64,000 nt of DNA. It comes from Rhodoglobus sp. Its GTDB lineage: Bacteria; Actinomycetota; Actinomycetes; Actinomycetales; Microbacteriaceae. The notes beneath the pieces are model-generated. The model saw only the letters and a program-made list of their open reading frames with translations. It did no database searches and was not told the DNA's origin. The translations under genes were made by a program, and so were the position numbers. The stretch is from assembly GCA_025463605.1 (NCBI GenBank), contig JAODAV010000001.1, positions 186,001 to 250,000 of the forward strand, in the 5' to 3' direction. The number at the start of each line of letters is the position of its first letter. Position 1 is the stretch's first letter. This document shows positions 1 to 8,872 of the stretch, in pieces.

Positions 1-1023
1 CCCTGCGCCGACCAGCCGCGCGGGGTCCAGTAGCCCATGTCGTCGGCGAATCGCGTGACCTTGAGCTCGACGACCCACTTCGTGGCGGACACATAGCCGT
101 AGAGCCCCGGCACGACCATGCGCACCGGGAAGCCGTGCTCGACGGGGAGCGGTTCGCCGTTCATTCCCACGGCGAGCAGGCAGTCGCGGTTCTCCTCGAG
201 CAGCACCGAGAGGGGCGTTCCGGCCGTGAAGCCGTCGCTACTGCGGGACAGCACCATGTCGGCACCCCGCTGGGGACCGGCCCGATTGAGCAGTTCTCGT
301 ACGGGATAGCCGAGCCACTTAGCATTGCCGACGAGGTTGCCGCCGACCTCGTTGGAGACGCACATGAGGGTGACGTAACTCTCCTGCATCGGCAGGGCGA
401 GCAGTTCGGCAAAGCTGATCTCGACCTCGCGATCGACCATTCCCACGATCCTGAGCTTCCAGGTCTCCGCGTCGATCACGGGAACCTGCAGTGCCGTGTC
501 GATGCGGTAGAAGGTGTCGTTCGCCGACACGAGGGGCGTGATACCCGCGACATCCAGCTCGGCGCCGGCCGGGATCGGCATGGCTGCGGTCGCCGGTCTC
601 GGAAGGCTCAGGGCCTCGCGCACGGTGTTGACGGCCGCGGTGCCCGCGTTGCAGGGGCGACATCGCGCTCGAATCGGCTCGCGTGAGCACCGCAACGAGC
701 GCGATGATCGCGACGACAACGAGAGCGACGATGCCCCACGGCGGGCGCCGGTACTGAAGTATCCCGATGCCGACGGCGAGCACGAGCACGAGCACGCCGA
801 GGCCTGCGAACAGGGCGATCTTGTCGGCAGTGCCGAATAGGCCGATCACGACGGTCTTGAACCATCCCGGCACGATGTCGACCACGAGCGAACCGACCGC
901 GAACAGCGGGCTGCCCGCGGGAAGAACCATCGCTGCGGCGGCGACCTCGGCAACGGCCAGCGTGCTGAGGGCGGCGAGCACACCGACGAGCGACGACCAG
1001 ATGGTGACACGACTGCCGCTCAT
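1..1023 (-). pseudogene. Molybdopterin-dependent oxidoreductase (sulfite-oxidase fold), frame-disrupted and cut by the window edge
   Basis: From the ATG at 1023 the first ~120 codons encode a hydrophobic domain with about four membrane segments, ending near ADSSAMSP. Below about position 660 that frame becomes arginine-rich nonsense. The oxidoreductase domain continues in another frame (codon starts congruent to 365): FYRIDTALQVP, then TLMCVSNEVGG with the expected molybdenum-ligand Cys, then KWLGYPVRELL, open to the window edge. A frame change is therefore needed near the G4 run at 654-657. Removing one G would join the frames directly. Relatives as I recall them carry about 55-65 further residues here (another membrane segment and an RRxF stretch), so an out-of-frame deletion is the alternative. 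Sequencing error cannot be excluded. The TAGCAT promoter box before the start is intact. Confidence 0.72.
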
Positions 1024-1029
1024 GGGCTC

Positions 1030-1035
1030 ATGCTA
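1030..1035 (-). promoter_or_regulatory. -10 box (TAGCAT) of the molybdopterin oxidoreductase gene, leaderless type
   Basis: TAGCAT read on the minus strand is followed by exactly six bases and then the ATG at 1023. This is the TANNNT-N6-start spacing seen repeatedly in this window. Confidence 0.45.
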
Positions 1036-1057
1036 ATCCCGCCCGGTGAGTGGCTGG

Positions 1058-2047
1058 TTATGCCGAAACGCTCTTCGGCCGCGCGACCTCCCCTGTAGCC
1101 ATTGACTCCTCCGCCGCCGTGAGCGCGGCGAGGCTGCCCAGTACGCTCGCACCCGAGGATTCGAGTGGCCGCTCGCCGCGGATCGCGGCGGCGAAGGCCT
1201 GCAGTTGCGCTTCGAAGCCGTTCGCCATCATCTCCTCCTCGGACTGGTACATCATCCGCTCTCCGTTCACCGAGACCGACGTGTAGCAATCGAAATGGAG
1301 TGTCGCATCCTCTCCGACGAGCACAAGGTCGTGCACCGTCAGCCTCGACGTGAATGACATCGCGATCGCAGCCCTCACGCCGTTGCCGAAACGGGCGTGA
1401 AGCGTGAAGTCATCGACGACACCGAACTCGCTTGCGACCGACGCGCCCTCGCAGAGCACGGAGACGATCTCATCGTCGAGGAGGTGACCGAGGATGTCGA
1501 TCGAATGCGCACCCCAATGCGCGACGAGGAAGTTCGGGAGATCCTTCCACCACGGGAAGTTGTCGCGCCGGAACGTGAGCCGGCGCTCCACGGCCTGCAC
1601 GGGAACACCAAGGCGCCCCGAAGCGATGAATTCCCTTGCCCACGTGAACATGGGCATGAAGCGCAGCACCTGGCCGCTCATGAGCATGAGTCCGGCATCG
1701 TCAGCCGCGCGCACCATGGCCGTCGCCTCGTCGAGGTTTCGGGCGAACGGCTTCTCGATGAGAGCGTGTTTGCGGTGCTGCAGCGCAGCCATAGCGTTGT
1801 TGTGATGCATTCCGGTCGGCGTGCACGCGATCACCGCATCGACACCCGGCGCGTCAAGTGCCTGCTCGAGAACCGTGGTCGCGAACGGGGCCCGGTAGCG
1901 GGCGGCGAACGCCTCCGCGACGGCTGTGTCCTTATCGACGACCGCGAGCAGCCTGACTCCCTCGGTGCGCGCTATTGCGTGCGCGTGCGCGTGTGCGATC
2001 CGACCCGCGCCGACGATCGCTATTCCGATCTCCTGCTGTTCTGTCAT
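1058..2047 (-). CDS. Gfo/Idh/MocA-family NAD(P)-dependent oxidoreductase
   Basis: The product has 329 residues when started at the ATG at 2047. The N-terminus IAIVGAGRIAHAHA is a Rossmann dinucleotide-binding loop (GxGxxA type). The motif IEKPFARN (EKP) and the GAHSIDILGHL helix with the family's conserved His are clear. These enzymes oxidise or reduce hydroxyl groups on sugars, inositols or related small molecules in the cytoplasm. The start lies two bases after the stop of the upstream aminotransferase-like gene, so it is probably the last gene of the minus-strand operon beginning at 11457. The substrate is unknown. The next gene downstream has its own promoter box. Confidence 0.85.
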   Translation of the reverse strand: MTEQQEIGIAIVGAGRIAHAHAHAIARTEGVRLLAVVDKDTAVAEAFAARYRAPFATTVLEQALDAPGVDAVIACTPTGMHHNNAMAALQHRKHALIEKPFARNLDEATAMVRAADDAGLMLMSGQVLRFMPMFTWAREFIASGRLGVPVQAVERRLTFRRDNFPWWKDLPNFLVAHWGAHSIDILGHLLDDEIVSVLCEGASVASEFGVVDDFTLHARFGNGVRAAIAMSFTSRLTVHDLVLVGEDATLHFDCYTSVSVNGERMMYQSEEEMMANGFEAQLQAFAAAIRGERPLESSGASVLGSLAALTAAEESMATGEVARPKSVSA

Positions 2048-2049
2048 TG

Positions 2050-3189
2050 TCACCCACGTCCCGGCACGAAGTCCGAGAACTGTTGGAGGAACGTGTCGAT
2101 GTCCGCCTCGGTGTTGTACGAGTGCGGGGCCACGCGTACCCGCCCGTCTCGAGCCCACACCGTCGTGCCGAGCCGGTCGAGGTGGCGCGCGATCTCGTCG
2201 AAGTGCGGGGTTTCGAAGGCGACGATGGATCCCCGCCGGGTCGAGTCATCCGGGCAGAGCATGGGAGTGTCCAGCGACCTCAGGCCGGAGCGCAAGCGTT
2301 CCACGAGGGCGAGGTTGTGCGCCTCGATCTCCCGGATCCCGAGCTCGCGGATGAGTGTGAGCGCGCTCTCCAGGATGCTCACGCCCAAGAGGTTCGGCAT
2401 GCCCTCCTCGAAGCGGCGAGCGTCCGTGTGCAGATCGAAGTCGTGCATGTCGGCGGGGAAGAGCTCCGTGACACTCCGGTAGCCGACGTAGGGCGCGCGC
2501 ATCTGCTCTGATGAGCTCGGGTTGACGTAGAGGCCCGCGAGACCGTGCACGCCGAGCATCCACTTGAAGGTCGCGGCGCACACGAAGTCGGCTCCGTCCG
2601 TGCCGGTCTCCACGGCGCCGACCGCTTGCACCGCGTCGACGAACACGAGAGCCCCGTGCGCGTGCGCTCCCTCTACTATGCGCGCGACGTCCATGCGCTG
2701 GCCGGTCTTGAAGCTCACAAGACTCACGACCACGAGTCGAGTGCGATCGTCGATCGCGGCCACGAGATCTGACTCGTGCACCGCGCCGTCACGATAGGGC
2801 ACGGTGCGCACCACGACGCCCTCCCGCTCGAGTAGCGTCGCCGAGAACAGAGCGCTCGGGAACTCGGAATCGGCGAGAACGATGACATCGCCGGGCTGCC
2901 AGTCGATCGACTTGATTGCGATGTCGAGGCCCCGCGACGTGCTCGCGATGAATGCGACGTCTGCACTACTCACTCCCAGCAGTTCAGCGAAGAGGTCTCG
3001 GGACCGCTCCTCGATCACAGAGAGCTCGCCCCTGCCTACCGAGCCCTTCGCCTTGCAGTCCGTGTATCGCTGGATGGCGTCGACATGCGATCGCAGGAAC
3101 AGCCCTTCCGCCGCCGAGTTGAGGTAGACCCCGTCGGGTCGCCGGTAGAGGGCTTCGTGCATCCTCTCTTCGACAGCCGAGCGCGTCAC
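2050..3189 (-). CDS. Class V aminotransferase-like PLP enzyme (cysteine desulfurase / isopenicillin-N-epimerase type)
   Basis: The start chosen is the GTG at 3189, which overlaps the TGA of the upstream ABC ATPase as GTGA and gives 379 residues. Fold-type I PLP features are visible: FVDAVQAVG with Asp185 and Gln188, and FVCAATFKW with the Schiff-base Lys209. The opening VYLNSAAEGL is typical of the CsdA/epimerase branch. No mobile Cys loop characteristic of a true cysteine desulfurase is obvious, so an epimerase, lyase or aminotransferase acting on an imported amino compound is as likely. It lies between the importer ATPase and an oxidoreductase, consistent with a catabolic role. Confidence 0.8.
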   Translation of the reverse strand: MTRSAVEERMHEALYRRPDGVYLNSAAEGLFLRSHVDAIQRYTDCKAKGSVGRGELSVIEERSRDLFAELLGVSSADVAFIASTSRGLDIAIKSIDWQPGDVIVLADSEFPSALFSATLLEREGVVVRTVPYRDGAVHESDLVAAIDDRTRLVVVSLVSFKTGQRMDVARIVEGAHAHGALVFVDAVQAVGAVETGTDGADFVCAATFKWMLGVHGLAGLYVNPSSSEQMRAPYVGYRSVTELFPADMHDFDLHTDARRFEEGMPNLLGVSILESALTLIRELGIREIEAHNLALVERLRSGLRSLDTPMLCPDDSTRRGSIVAFETPHFDEIARHLDRLGTTVWARDGRVRVAPHSYNTEADIDTFLQQFSDFVPGRG

Positions 3190-4247
3190 GCCCCCACCGC
3201 CGCTTTCGCCTGCTGTGGTACCTCTTCGGCGAAATGGCACGCCGTCAGATGCGCAGCGCCATCCTCCATCAGGATGGGTCGGGCCGTCGGCTGTTCGATG
3301 GTGCACCTCTCAGGATTGCCGAGTTGTTGTCGTAGCCAGCATCGTGGCGCGAAGATGCAGCCCTCGGCTGGGGGCTCGGTGGCGCCGAGCTCACTGCTCA
3401 CCCACGGTCGCTCCGAACGGGTCTCGGGGTCGCCGTTGGGCGCGGCCGAGATGAGCATGCGGGTGTACGGATGCCACGAGTCGTTCATGATCGCCTCGCG
3501 ACTGCCGACCTCGACGATGTGCCCCATGTAGAGCACCGCGATCCGGTCGCAGAAGAAGTTCACCACTCGCAAGTCGTGCGTGACCATGACCACCGTCAAC
3601 CCGAGGTCGTTCTTGAGCGAGTTGAGCAGGTTGAGCACCTGGGCCTGAATGGAAACATCCAGCGCGGACACCGGCTCATCAGCGATGAGCACGGAGGGTT
3701 CCACCGTCAGCGCCCTCGCCAGCACGATGCGCTGCCGCTGGCCACCGCTGAACTCGTGGGGGTAGCGCTCGAGCATCGACTCGTTGAGACCGACTCGGGC
3801 GAGCAACTCGGTCATCGACGCCGAGCGCTCGGCCGACGACATCCGGCGGCGTGCGTAGCCATCGGACAGGGTGTCCCGAATCGTCCGGAAGGGGTTGAGC
3901 GACGCGAAAGGGTTCTGGAAGACCATCTGCACGCGCCGCCGGAACGACCGGCGTTCCGGTCGGCTCATGGCCGCGACCACTCGGCCCTCGAAATGCACCT
4001 CGCCCTCGGTCGGGGTGTCGAAGCCGATGAGCAGGCGACCCAGGGTGGTCTTGCCCGATCCGCTCTCGCCGACGATCCCGAACGCCTCACCCCGGTAGAT
4101 GTCGACCGAAACCGCATCGAGGGCGGGGCGGGATCGCCGGCCACGCTTACGGCCGAAGCGTCGCTTGCGCTCGAAGTCTTTCGTCACGTTGCGCACCGAG
4201 AACAGGGGAACCAGCGCGTCCGCGGAGGTCTCGTCAGGTGTCGTCAC
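3186..4247 (-). CDS. Oligopeptide-type ABC transporter ATP-binding protein (OppF/DppF-like)
   Basis: This 353-residue cytoplasmic ATPase has Walker A GESGSGKTT (about residues 58-66), Q-loop VFQNPFASLNP, signature FSGGQRQRI, Walker B LIADEPVSALD and switch MVTHD. Its C-terminal CIFAPRC...CxxxxP...HLTACHF region is the oligopeptide/nickel transporter domain (oligo_HPY) with conserved cysteines. It forms the second of two different ATPases energising the permeases encoded upstream. The start ATG overlaps the preceding ATPase stop by four bases. The permease-ATPase-ATPase block is tightly coupled and probably translated from one message. Confidence 0.93.
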   Translation of the reverse strand: MTTPDETSADALVPLFSVRNVTKDFERKRRFGRKRGRRSRPALDAVSVDIYRGEAFGIVGESGSGKTTLGRLLIGFDTPTEGEVHFEGRVVAAMSRPERRSFRRRVQMVFQNPFASLNPFRTIRDTLSDGYARRRMSSAERSASMTELLARVGLNESMLERYPHEFSGGQRQRIVLARALTVEPSVLIADEPVSALDVSIQAQVLNLLNSLKNDLGLTVVMVTHDLRVVNFFCDRIAVLYMGHIVEVGSREAIMNDSWHPYTRMLISAAPNGDPETRSERPWVSSELGATEPPAEGCIFAPRCWLRQQLGNPERCTIEQPTARPILMEDGAAHLTACHFAEEVPQQAKAAVGA

Positions 4248-5287
4248 CGTCCCGCTCCTTCCAGGTCAGCGAAATGGCAGGCGGCCCAATGCGAATCCGA
4301 CTCATCCACCTCAGGGTCGGTCGTGGTGCAGATTTCGGGTTCGCCGAGGGCCCGCCACAGCGGGCACCGAGGGTGAAAGCGGCATCCGGTTGGCCACGCG
4401 TCGGGCCGAGGAGGTTGGCCGGGCAGCGCCTCGAGCTCTGCTGGTGGTTCGCCCGAGAGCGGCAGCAAACCACTCAGCAGGGCCTTGGTGTACGGATGCG
4501 CCGGCTTGCTGAAGACGGCGCTGACCGTGCCCGATTCCACGATCCTGCCCGCGTACATGACCATCACCCGATCGCAGATCTCCGCGACGGTCGCGAGGTC
4601 GTGGGTCACGAAGATGATGCTCGTGCCGCGGGTATCGCAGATGTCGCGCAGCAGCGCGAGGATCTGCGCCTGCACTGTCACGTCGAGCGCCGTGGTCGGC
4701 TCGTCGGCGATGATCAACTCCGGGCCGAGGATGAGCCCCTCCGCGATCGCAACCCGCTGCTGCATTCCGCCACTCAACTGGTGGGGGTAACGGTTGAGGC
4801 TCTGCTCTGCGTTGGGGAGCCGCACCTCGCGCAGCATCTCCGTCGCCCTGGCGCGCAGGCTCTTGCGTGACCGGTCTCCGCCGTGGTCGCGGATGACTTC
4901 GGTGATCTGCTCCTCGATGGTGGTGACCGGATTCATCGTCGCCAGGGCGTCCTGCACGATGAGCGAGAGCGCCTTGCCCCGCAGTTCGCGCATCTCGGCT
5001 TCGGGGAGCGACGCGAGATCCCGGCCGCCGAAGGCGATCGTTCCCGCGCTCACAACGCCGGGCGCGGGGATCATGCGCATGAGCGCCAGGCCCAGCGTGC
5101 TCTTGCCAGACGCCGACTCACCGACGAGTCCGATGATCTCGCCGCGTCCCACGGTGAACGAGACGTTGTCGACGGCCCGCACGTTCCGTCCACGGGCGGG
5201 GAACTCCACGGTGAGACCTCGAACGTCGAGCACCGCTCCGTCGCGCAGCGGGTCGCTCCCGGGCATCCTTTGCTGCTGCTTCGTCAT
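4244..5287 (-). CDS. Oligopeptide-type ABC transporter ATP-binding protein (OppD/DppD-like)
   Basis: Starting at the ATG at 5287 (four-base overlap with the permease stop) gives 347 residues. Walker A GESASGKST, Q-loop IVQDALATMNP, signature LSGGMQQRV, Walker B IIADEPTTALD and FVTHD are all intact. The C-terminal GCRFHPRCPLW...HWAACHF belongs to the oligo_HPY domain. An upstream in-frame extension to 5446 is rejected because it overlaps the permease reading frame. It pairs with the OppF-like ATPase as the heterodimeric motor of the importer. Confidence 0.93.
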   Translation of the reverse strand: MTKQQQRMPGSDPLRDGAVLDVRGLTVEFPARGRNVRAVDNVSFTVGRGEIIGLVGESASGKSTLGLALMRMIPAPGVVSAGTIAFGGRDLASLPEAEMRELRGKALSLIVQDALATMNPVTTIEEQITEVIRDHGGDRSRKSLRARATEMLREVRLPNAEQSLNRYPHQLSGGMQQRVAIAEGLILGPELIIADEPTTALDVTVQAQILALLRDICDTRGTSIIFVTHDLATVAEICDRVMVMYAGRIVESGTVSAVFSKPAHPYTKALLSGLLPLSGEPPAELEALPGQPPRPDAWPTGCRFHPRCPLWRALGEPEICTTTDPEVDESDSHWAACHFADLEGAGR

Positions 5288-6201
5288 GATGTGCTCCGTC
5301 CTGCGCGCGGGTCGACGATCTCCCGGAGGCCATCGCCCAGAAGGTTCACGCCGAGCACGGCGATGACCACCATGGTGCCGGCACCGAGTGGGAGCCATGG
5401 CGCGTCGTAGAGGTATTGGCGTCCTTCGATGAGCAGCGAGCCCCACGACGGATCCGGTGGCTGCACCCCGAGGCCGAGGAACCCGAGGCTTGCCTCGTCG
5501 AGGATGCCCCAGGCCAGGGCGGTCGTGACCTGCACGATGAGGATCGGAACGACGCTCGGCAGGATGTCTTTGACCATGATCGACAGCGGACTCGCGTCGA
5601 GGCCCCGGGCAGCCTCGACGTACGACCGGCTGCGTACGGAGACCACGACGCTGCGCACGATGCGCGCGAATTGCCAGGTGTAGACGACGGACAGGGCGAT
5701 GGTCACCGACTGCGCCGACGGGCCGAGGAGCGCGACGATGCCGAGGGCGAACACGAGGCCCGGCACCGCGAGCAGGATGTCGACGACCCGCGTCACGGCG
5801 AGGTCGAGCACACCACCGATGTATCCGGCGACGAGACCGATGACCGTGCCCATGACGAGCGCTCCGGCCACTGCCGCAGCGGCGACCATGAGCGAAACCT
5901 GCGAGCCCGCCATGATGCGGGACAGGATGTCCCTGCCGTAGACATCGGTGCCCATCGGGTGGGCGAAATCGGGTGGCGTGAACGGCTCCCCCGTGTCGAA
6001 GGCCATGGGATCGAATGGGGTCCAGAAGACGCTCACGATCGCCATGAGCACGACCACAGCCGTGAGGATGGCCCCGAGCAGGGCGCGCTTATGGCCGATG
6101 ATCGCCCTGAGCGTGATGGCGCGGACGCCGCCCGCCGGCACGCTCATCGTGCGGCGGCCGAATCGCGGCTTCATGCTGTTCACCGTGTCGACGACGTTCA
6201 C
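5284..6201 (-). CDS. Oligopeptide-type ABC transporter permease (OppC/DppC-like)
   Basis: The likely start is the GTG at 6201, overlapping the upstream permease TGA as GTGA; an internal ATG at 6174 is the alternative. The 305-residue product has an N-terminal membrane segment (AILTAVVVLMAIVSVFW), the family motif HPMGTDVYGRDILSR, and five further membrane spans. The EAARGLDAS loop is the permease motif that contacts the ATPase. It forms the inner-membrane channel with the OppB-like protein. No defect seen. Confidence 0.92.
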   Translation of the reverse strand: MNVVDTVNSMKPRFGRRTMSVPAGGVRAITLRAIIGHKRALLGAILTAVVVLMAIVSVFWTPFDPMAFDTGEPFTPPDFAHPMGTDVYGRDILSRIMAGSQVSLMVAAAAVAGALVMGTVIGLVAGYIGGVLDLAVTRVVDILLAVPGLVFALGIVALLGPSAQSVTIALSVVYTWQFARIVRSVVVSVRSRSYVEAARGLDASPLSIMVKDILPSVVPILIVQVTTALAWGILDEASLGFLGLGVQPPDPSWGSLLIEGRQYLYDAPWLPLGAGTMVVIAVLGVNLLGDGLREIVDPRAGRSTS

Positions 6202-7139
6202 AGTCGCACCCGCGGGTCGAGCCACGCGTGGAGGAGTTCCACGCCCAGGTTGACGATGACGTAAATCGTCGCGACGACGAGAATGAGCGATTGAACCATC
6301 AGGTAGTCCCTTTGGATCGCGCCCTCGACCAGCAGGCGGCCTACGCCCGGCCAGTTGAAGAGCTGTTCGACGATGACCTGCCCACCGAGGAGAGTTCCCA
6401 GCTGCAGGCCGAGCACGACCAGCACGGGCACGATGGCATTTCGGAGCAGGTACCGGTAGGTGATGGTGCGCGAGCGGAGCCCCTTCATGCGCGCCTGCAC
6501 CACGAACTGCTCCTGCTGCAATTCGATCGTCGTGGCGCGCACCATTCTGGCAAGGAACGGCGAAAGGTGTATTCCCAGCGCAAGGGCGGGCATGAGAGTG
6601 AGCCGCAGGCTGTCGACCGGCGACTGGGCGAACGGTATGTACCCCCCGGTAGGCAGCCAACGCAGTTGCACGGCGAGAATGAGAATGAGGAGCGTGCCGA
6701 TCCAGAACACCGGCATCGAGAGCCCGAGGAGCGCGGCGGGCGAGAGGATCTTGTCGATCCAGCTCCCCCGGTATTTGCCTGCGAGAAAACCCGCGGGGAG
6801 CCCGATGAGAACCGTGAAGAAGAGGCTGACGAAGGTCAGTTGGAAGGTGGCGGGAATCCGATTGATGACGACGGGGGTGATCTGCTGGCCCGAGATCAGC
6901 GAAATACCCAGATCTCCCTGGGCGAGTCCGGATATCCAGTCCCAGTACTGCACGTAGAGGGGCCGATCGAGCCCGCGCTCGGCGCGCAGCTGCGCGATGA
7001 GTTCAGGGCTGCCGTTCGGCCCGAGCATGCCGGCGATGGGGTCGCCCGGTACCGCGTGCACGTAGAGGAACAGGAGCACGGACAGCGCGAGCAGCAGGGG
7101 GATGACTATGAGGATGCGATTGATCGCGTATCGGATCAC
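6198..7139 (-). CDS. Oligopeptide-type ABC transporter permease (OppB/DppB-like)
   Basis: The product has 313 residues. The N-terminal hydrophobic stretch ILIVIPLLLALSVLLFLYV is followed by the family motif VPGDPIAGMLG. Further spans and the cytoplasmic QARMKGLRSR coupling loop are present. It heads the membrane part of the importer. The 105-bp gap after the binding-protein gene holds a strong hairpin (7196-7236), which probably lowers permease expression relative to the binding protein. Confidence 0.93.
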   Translation of the reverse strand: MIRYAINRILIVIPLLLALSVLLFLYVHAVPGDPIAGMLGPNGSPELIAQLRAERGLDRPLYVQYWDWISGLAQGDLGISLISGQQITPVVINRIPATFQLTFVSLFFTVLIGLPAGFLAGKYRGSWIDKILSPAALLGLSMPVFWIGTLLILILAVQLRWLPTGGYIPFAQSPVDSLRLTLMPALALGIHLSPFLARMVRATTIELQQEQFVVQARMKGLRSRTITYRYLLRNAIVPVLVVLGLQLGTLLGGQVIVEQLFNWPGVGRLLVEGAIQRDYLMVQSLILVVATIYVIVNLGVELLHAWLDPRVRL

Positions 7140-7195
7140 CTTGGTCGGTCCTTAGGTGTTGTTATCGAAGTGTTGTCCGAAGACGACCGGTGGGT

Positions 7196-7236
7196 GTGCC
7201 GGGCAGGGGTCGCAAGTCGATCCCCCTGCCCGGCAC
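7196..7236 (-). terminator. Intergenic stem-loop between the binding-protein and permease genes
   Basis: A perfect 14-bp stem (GTGCCGGGCAGGGG at 7196-7209 pairing with CCCCTGCCCGGCAC at 7223-7236) encloses a 13-base loop, directly after the binding-protein stop codon. No U-run follows. In ABC operons such hairpins usually act as partial terminators or 3' stabilisers that raise binding-protein mRNA over permease mRNA. Confidence 0.7.
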
Positions 7237-7244
7237 GGCGTGCA

Positions 7245-8852
7245 CTACTGCGTCAGGGTCGCGTAGATGAGGCCTCGGTTGGAGGCATCCGCCCTGGGGT
7301 AGTAGCCCTGGAGGTTATTCGAGGTGCCGATCACGGCGTACTGTGCGCCCGTCGTGATCATCGGCTGCTCGTCGAGGATGATGTCCTGGACCTGGCGGTA
7401 CAGATCGGCGGCCTCGGCGACATCAGATGTCGCCTGTGCCTGCTTGACGAGAGCATCCACGTCGGGGTTGCACCACTTGGCGATCAGGTTGGTGACCGAG
7501 CCGTCGCATGTGAACGACTGCGAGAAGTAGGCGTCCTCAGTCGCGTAGTTGTTGCCGGCGTGGTACATCTGGAACTTGTCCGCGGCGACATCGGTGTAGA
7601 AGCTCGCGGAGTCGTAGGCCTGCGGCGTGATATCGATGCCGAGCGGCTTCAGGTCCTGCTGGAGGGTCTCCGTGTTGCACTGCGCCTGCTGCCAGGTGTT
7701 CTCGTAGGGAACGGTGACCGCGAACGGCGTTCCGTCGGCGAGTCCGTCGACGCCCGAGGAAACGCGCACCCCGTCCGAGCCCATGACCCAACCGGCATCG
7801 TCGAGCAGGTCGCCCGCCGTCTTGAGCGCTTCATCCTGGGGAACATCGAAGCGCTGCTCGCCCTTGACGTACAGGGGGTTGCCCTCGTAGATCAGGTCAC
7901 CGTACGAGACGGGGCCGATTCCGCTCCAACACGTCTCCAGACGGTCGGCGCGGGGCGCGAGGTAGGCAACGGCCTGTCGCACGTTGACATCGCTGAACGG
8001 CGGCTTCGACTTGTCCAGCCCCCACATGATGATTCCGGGACTCGGTGCCTCGAAGTACTGGATCGATCCGGCCTTCTCGAGGCGCACGGCGTCGGCGGGC
8101 TTCATGTTGTAGGTCATGTCTGCCGTACCGGTTTCGAGCGCCGACGCATTGGCCGTGGTGTCGGTGCTGTACGTGTAGGTGATCTTCTTGATCGCCGGCA
8201 GGCCCGCGTTCCAGTAGTTGGGGTTGGCGATGAGCGTCGCGTGGCTCTTCGGCACGTTCTCCTCCATCGACCACGGACCCGACGTGACCGTCGGCACGAT
8301 GAAGTAGTCGGGGTCGGCCTCGACCGCGGCCTTCGACAGGATCGCGGCGCTACCGGTCGACGCGAGCGCGTTCAGGAAGACGCGTGAGGGCTCGGAGAGC
8401 GTGATCTGAATCTCGGTAGGGCTCACTACGGTCATCGAGCTCATGACAGCGAGGGGCGCCTTGAGAGCCTCGGATGCCGCAGCGCGCTCGATCGAGTACT
8501 GCACGTCGTCGGCGGTGATCGCTGATCCATCGCTGAACTTGGCGTTGTCCCGGATGACGAAGTCGTAGGTGAGATCGTCGTCGGACACGGTCCACGATTC
8601 CGCGACCATCGGGATCAGGTTGTTGTCCTGGTCGTAGTCGATGAGCGTGTCATACATGAGCTCCATGACGCGCAACGAGGCTTGCGTGACCGCGGTCGCC
8701 GGGTCGAATCCGGTCGACGGTTCGGTCGAGACGATGGTGAACTCAGACCCGGACGTGCCATCGGGGGTTCCACCCGTCGCGCACGCGCCGAGCAGCAGAA
8801 CAGAACTGAGAGCGATACCCACGCCCACCGCTGCCCTTGAGGATTTCAACAT
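7245..8852 (-). CDS. Extracellular solute-binding lipoprotein of a peptide-type ABC importer (SBP family 5)
   Basis: This 535-residue protein begins with a short basic/hydrophobic signal and a lipobox LLLGAC with the lipidated Cys at residue 24, followed by a flexible Gly/Thr/Ser linker. The body has family-5 features: STEPSTGFDPATA, VAESWTVSDDDLTYDFVIRDNAKFSDGSAITADDV, and later VNVRQAVAYLAPR. It captures the substrate outside the membrane and delivers it to the OppBC-like permeases. Family-5 proteins bind peptides but also opines, nickel complexes and sugars, so the ligand is open. A Shine-Dalgarno sequence (AAGGAA) precedes the start, 20 bp after the desulfhydrase-like gene. Confidence 0.93.
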   Translation of the reverse strand: MLKSSRAAVGVGIALSSVLLLGACATGGTPDGTSGSEFTIVSTEPSTGFDPATAVTQASLRVMELMYDTLIDYDQDNNLIPMVAESWTVSDDDLTYDFVIRDNAKFSDGSAITADDVQYSIERAAASEALKAPLAVMSSMTVVSPTEIQITLSEPSRVFLNALASTGSAAILSKAAVEADPDYFIVPTVTSGPWSMEENVPKSHATLIANPNYWNAGLPAIKKITYTYSTDTTANASALETGTADMTYNMKPADAVRLEKAGSIQYFEAPSPGIIMWGLDKSKPPFSDVNVRQAVAYLAPRADRLETCWSGIGPVSYGDLIYEGNPLYVKGEQRFDVPQDEALKTAGDLLDDAGWVMGSDGVRVSSGVDGLADGTPFAVTVPYENTWQQAQCNTETLQQDLKPLGIDITPQAYDSASFYTDVAADKFQMYHAGNNYATEDAYFSQSFTCDGSVTNLIAKWCNPDVDALVKQAQATSDVAEAADLYRQVQDIILDEQPMITTGAQYAVIGTSNNLQGYYPRADASNRGLIYATLTQ

Positions 8853-8872
8853 TCTCTTGGTTCCTTTCGTTC

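Noticed and set aside
600-700. Programmed frameshift in the molybdopterin oxidoreductase gene
   Set aside because: No slippery heptamer plus downstream structure is evident, and part of the expected protein seems missing; mutation or sequence error is more likely.
1397-2482. 361-codon open frame on the plus strand across the Gfo/Idh and aminotransferase genes
   Set aside because: It runs antisense to two genes with clear motifs and has no recognisable domain.
6228-8387. 719-codon open frame on the plus strand opposite the importer genes
   Set aside because: Charged low-complexity product with no domain; the permease and binding protein on the other strand are certain.
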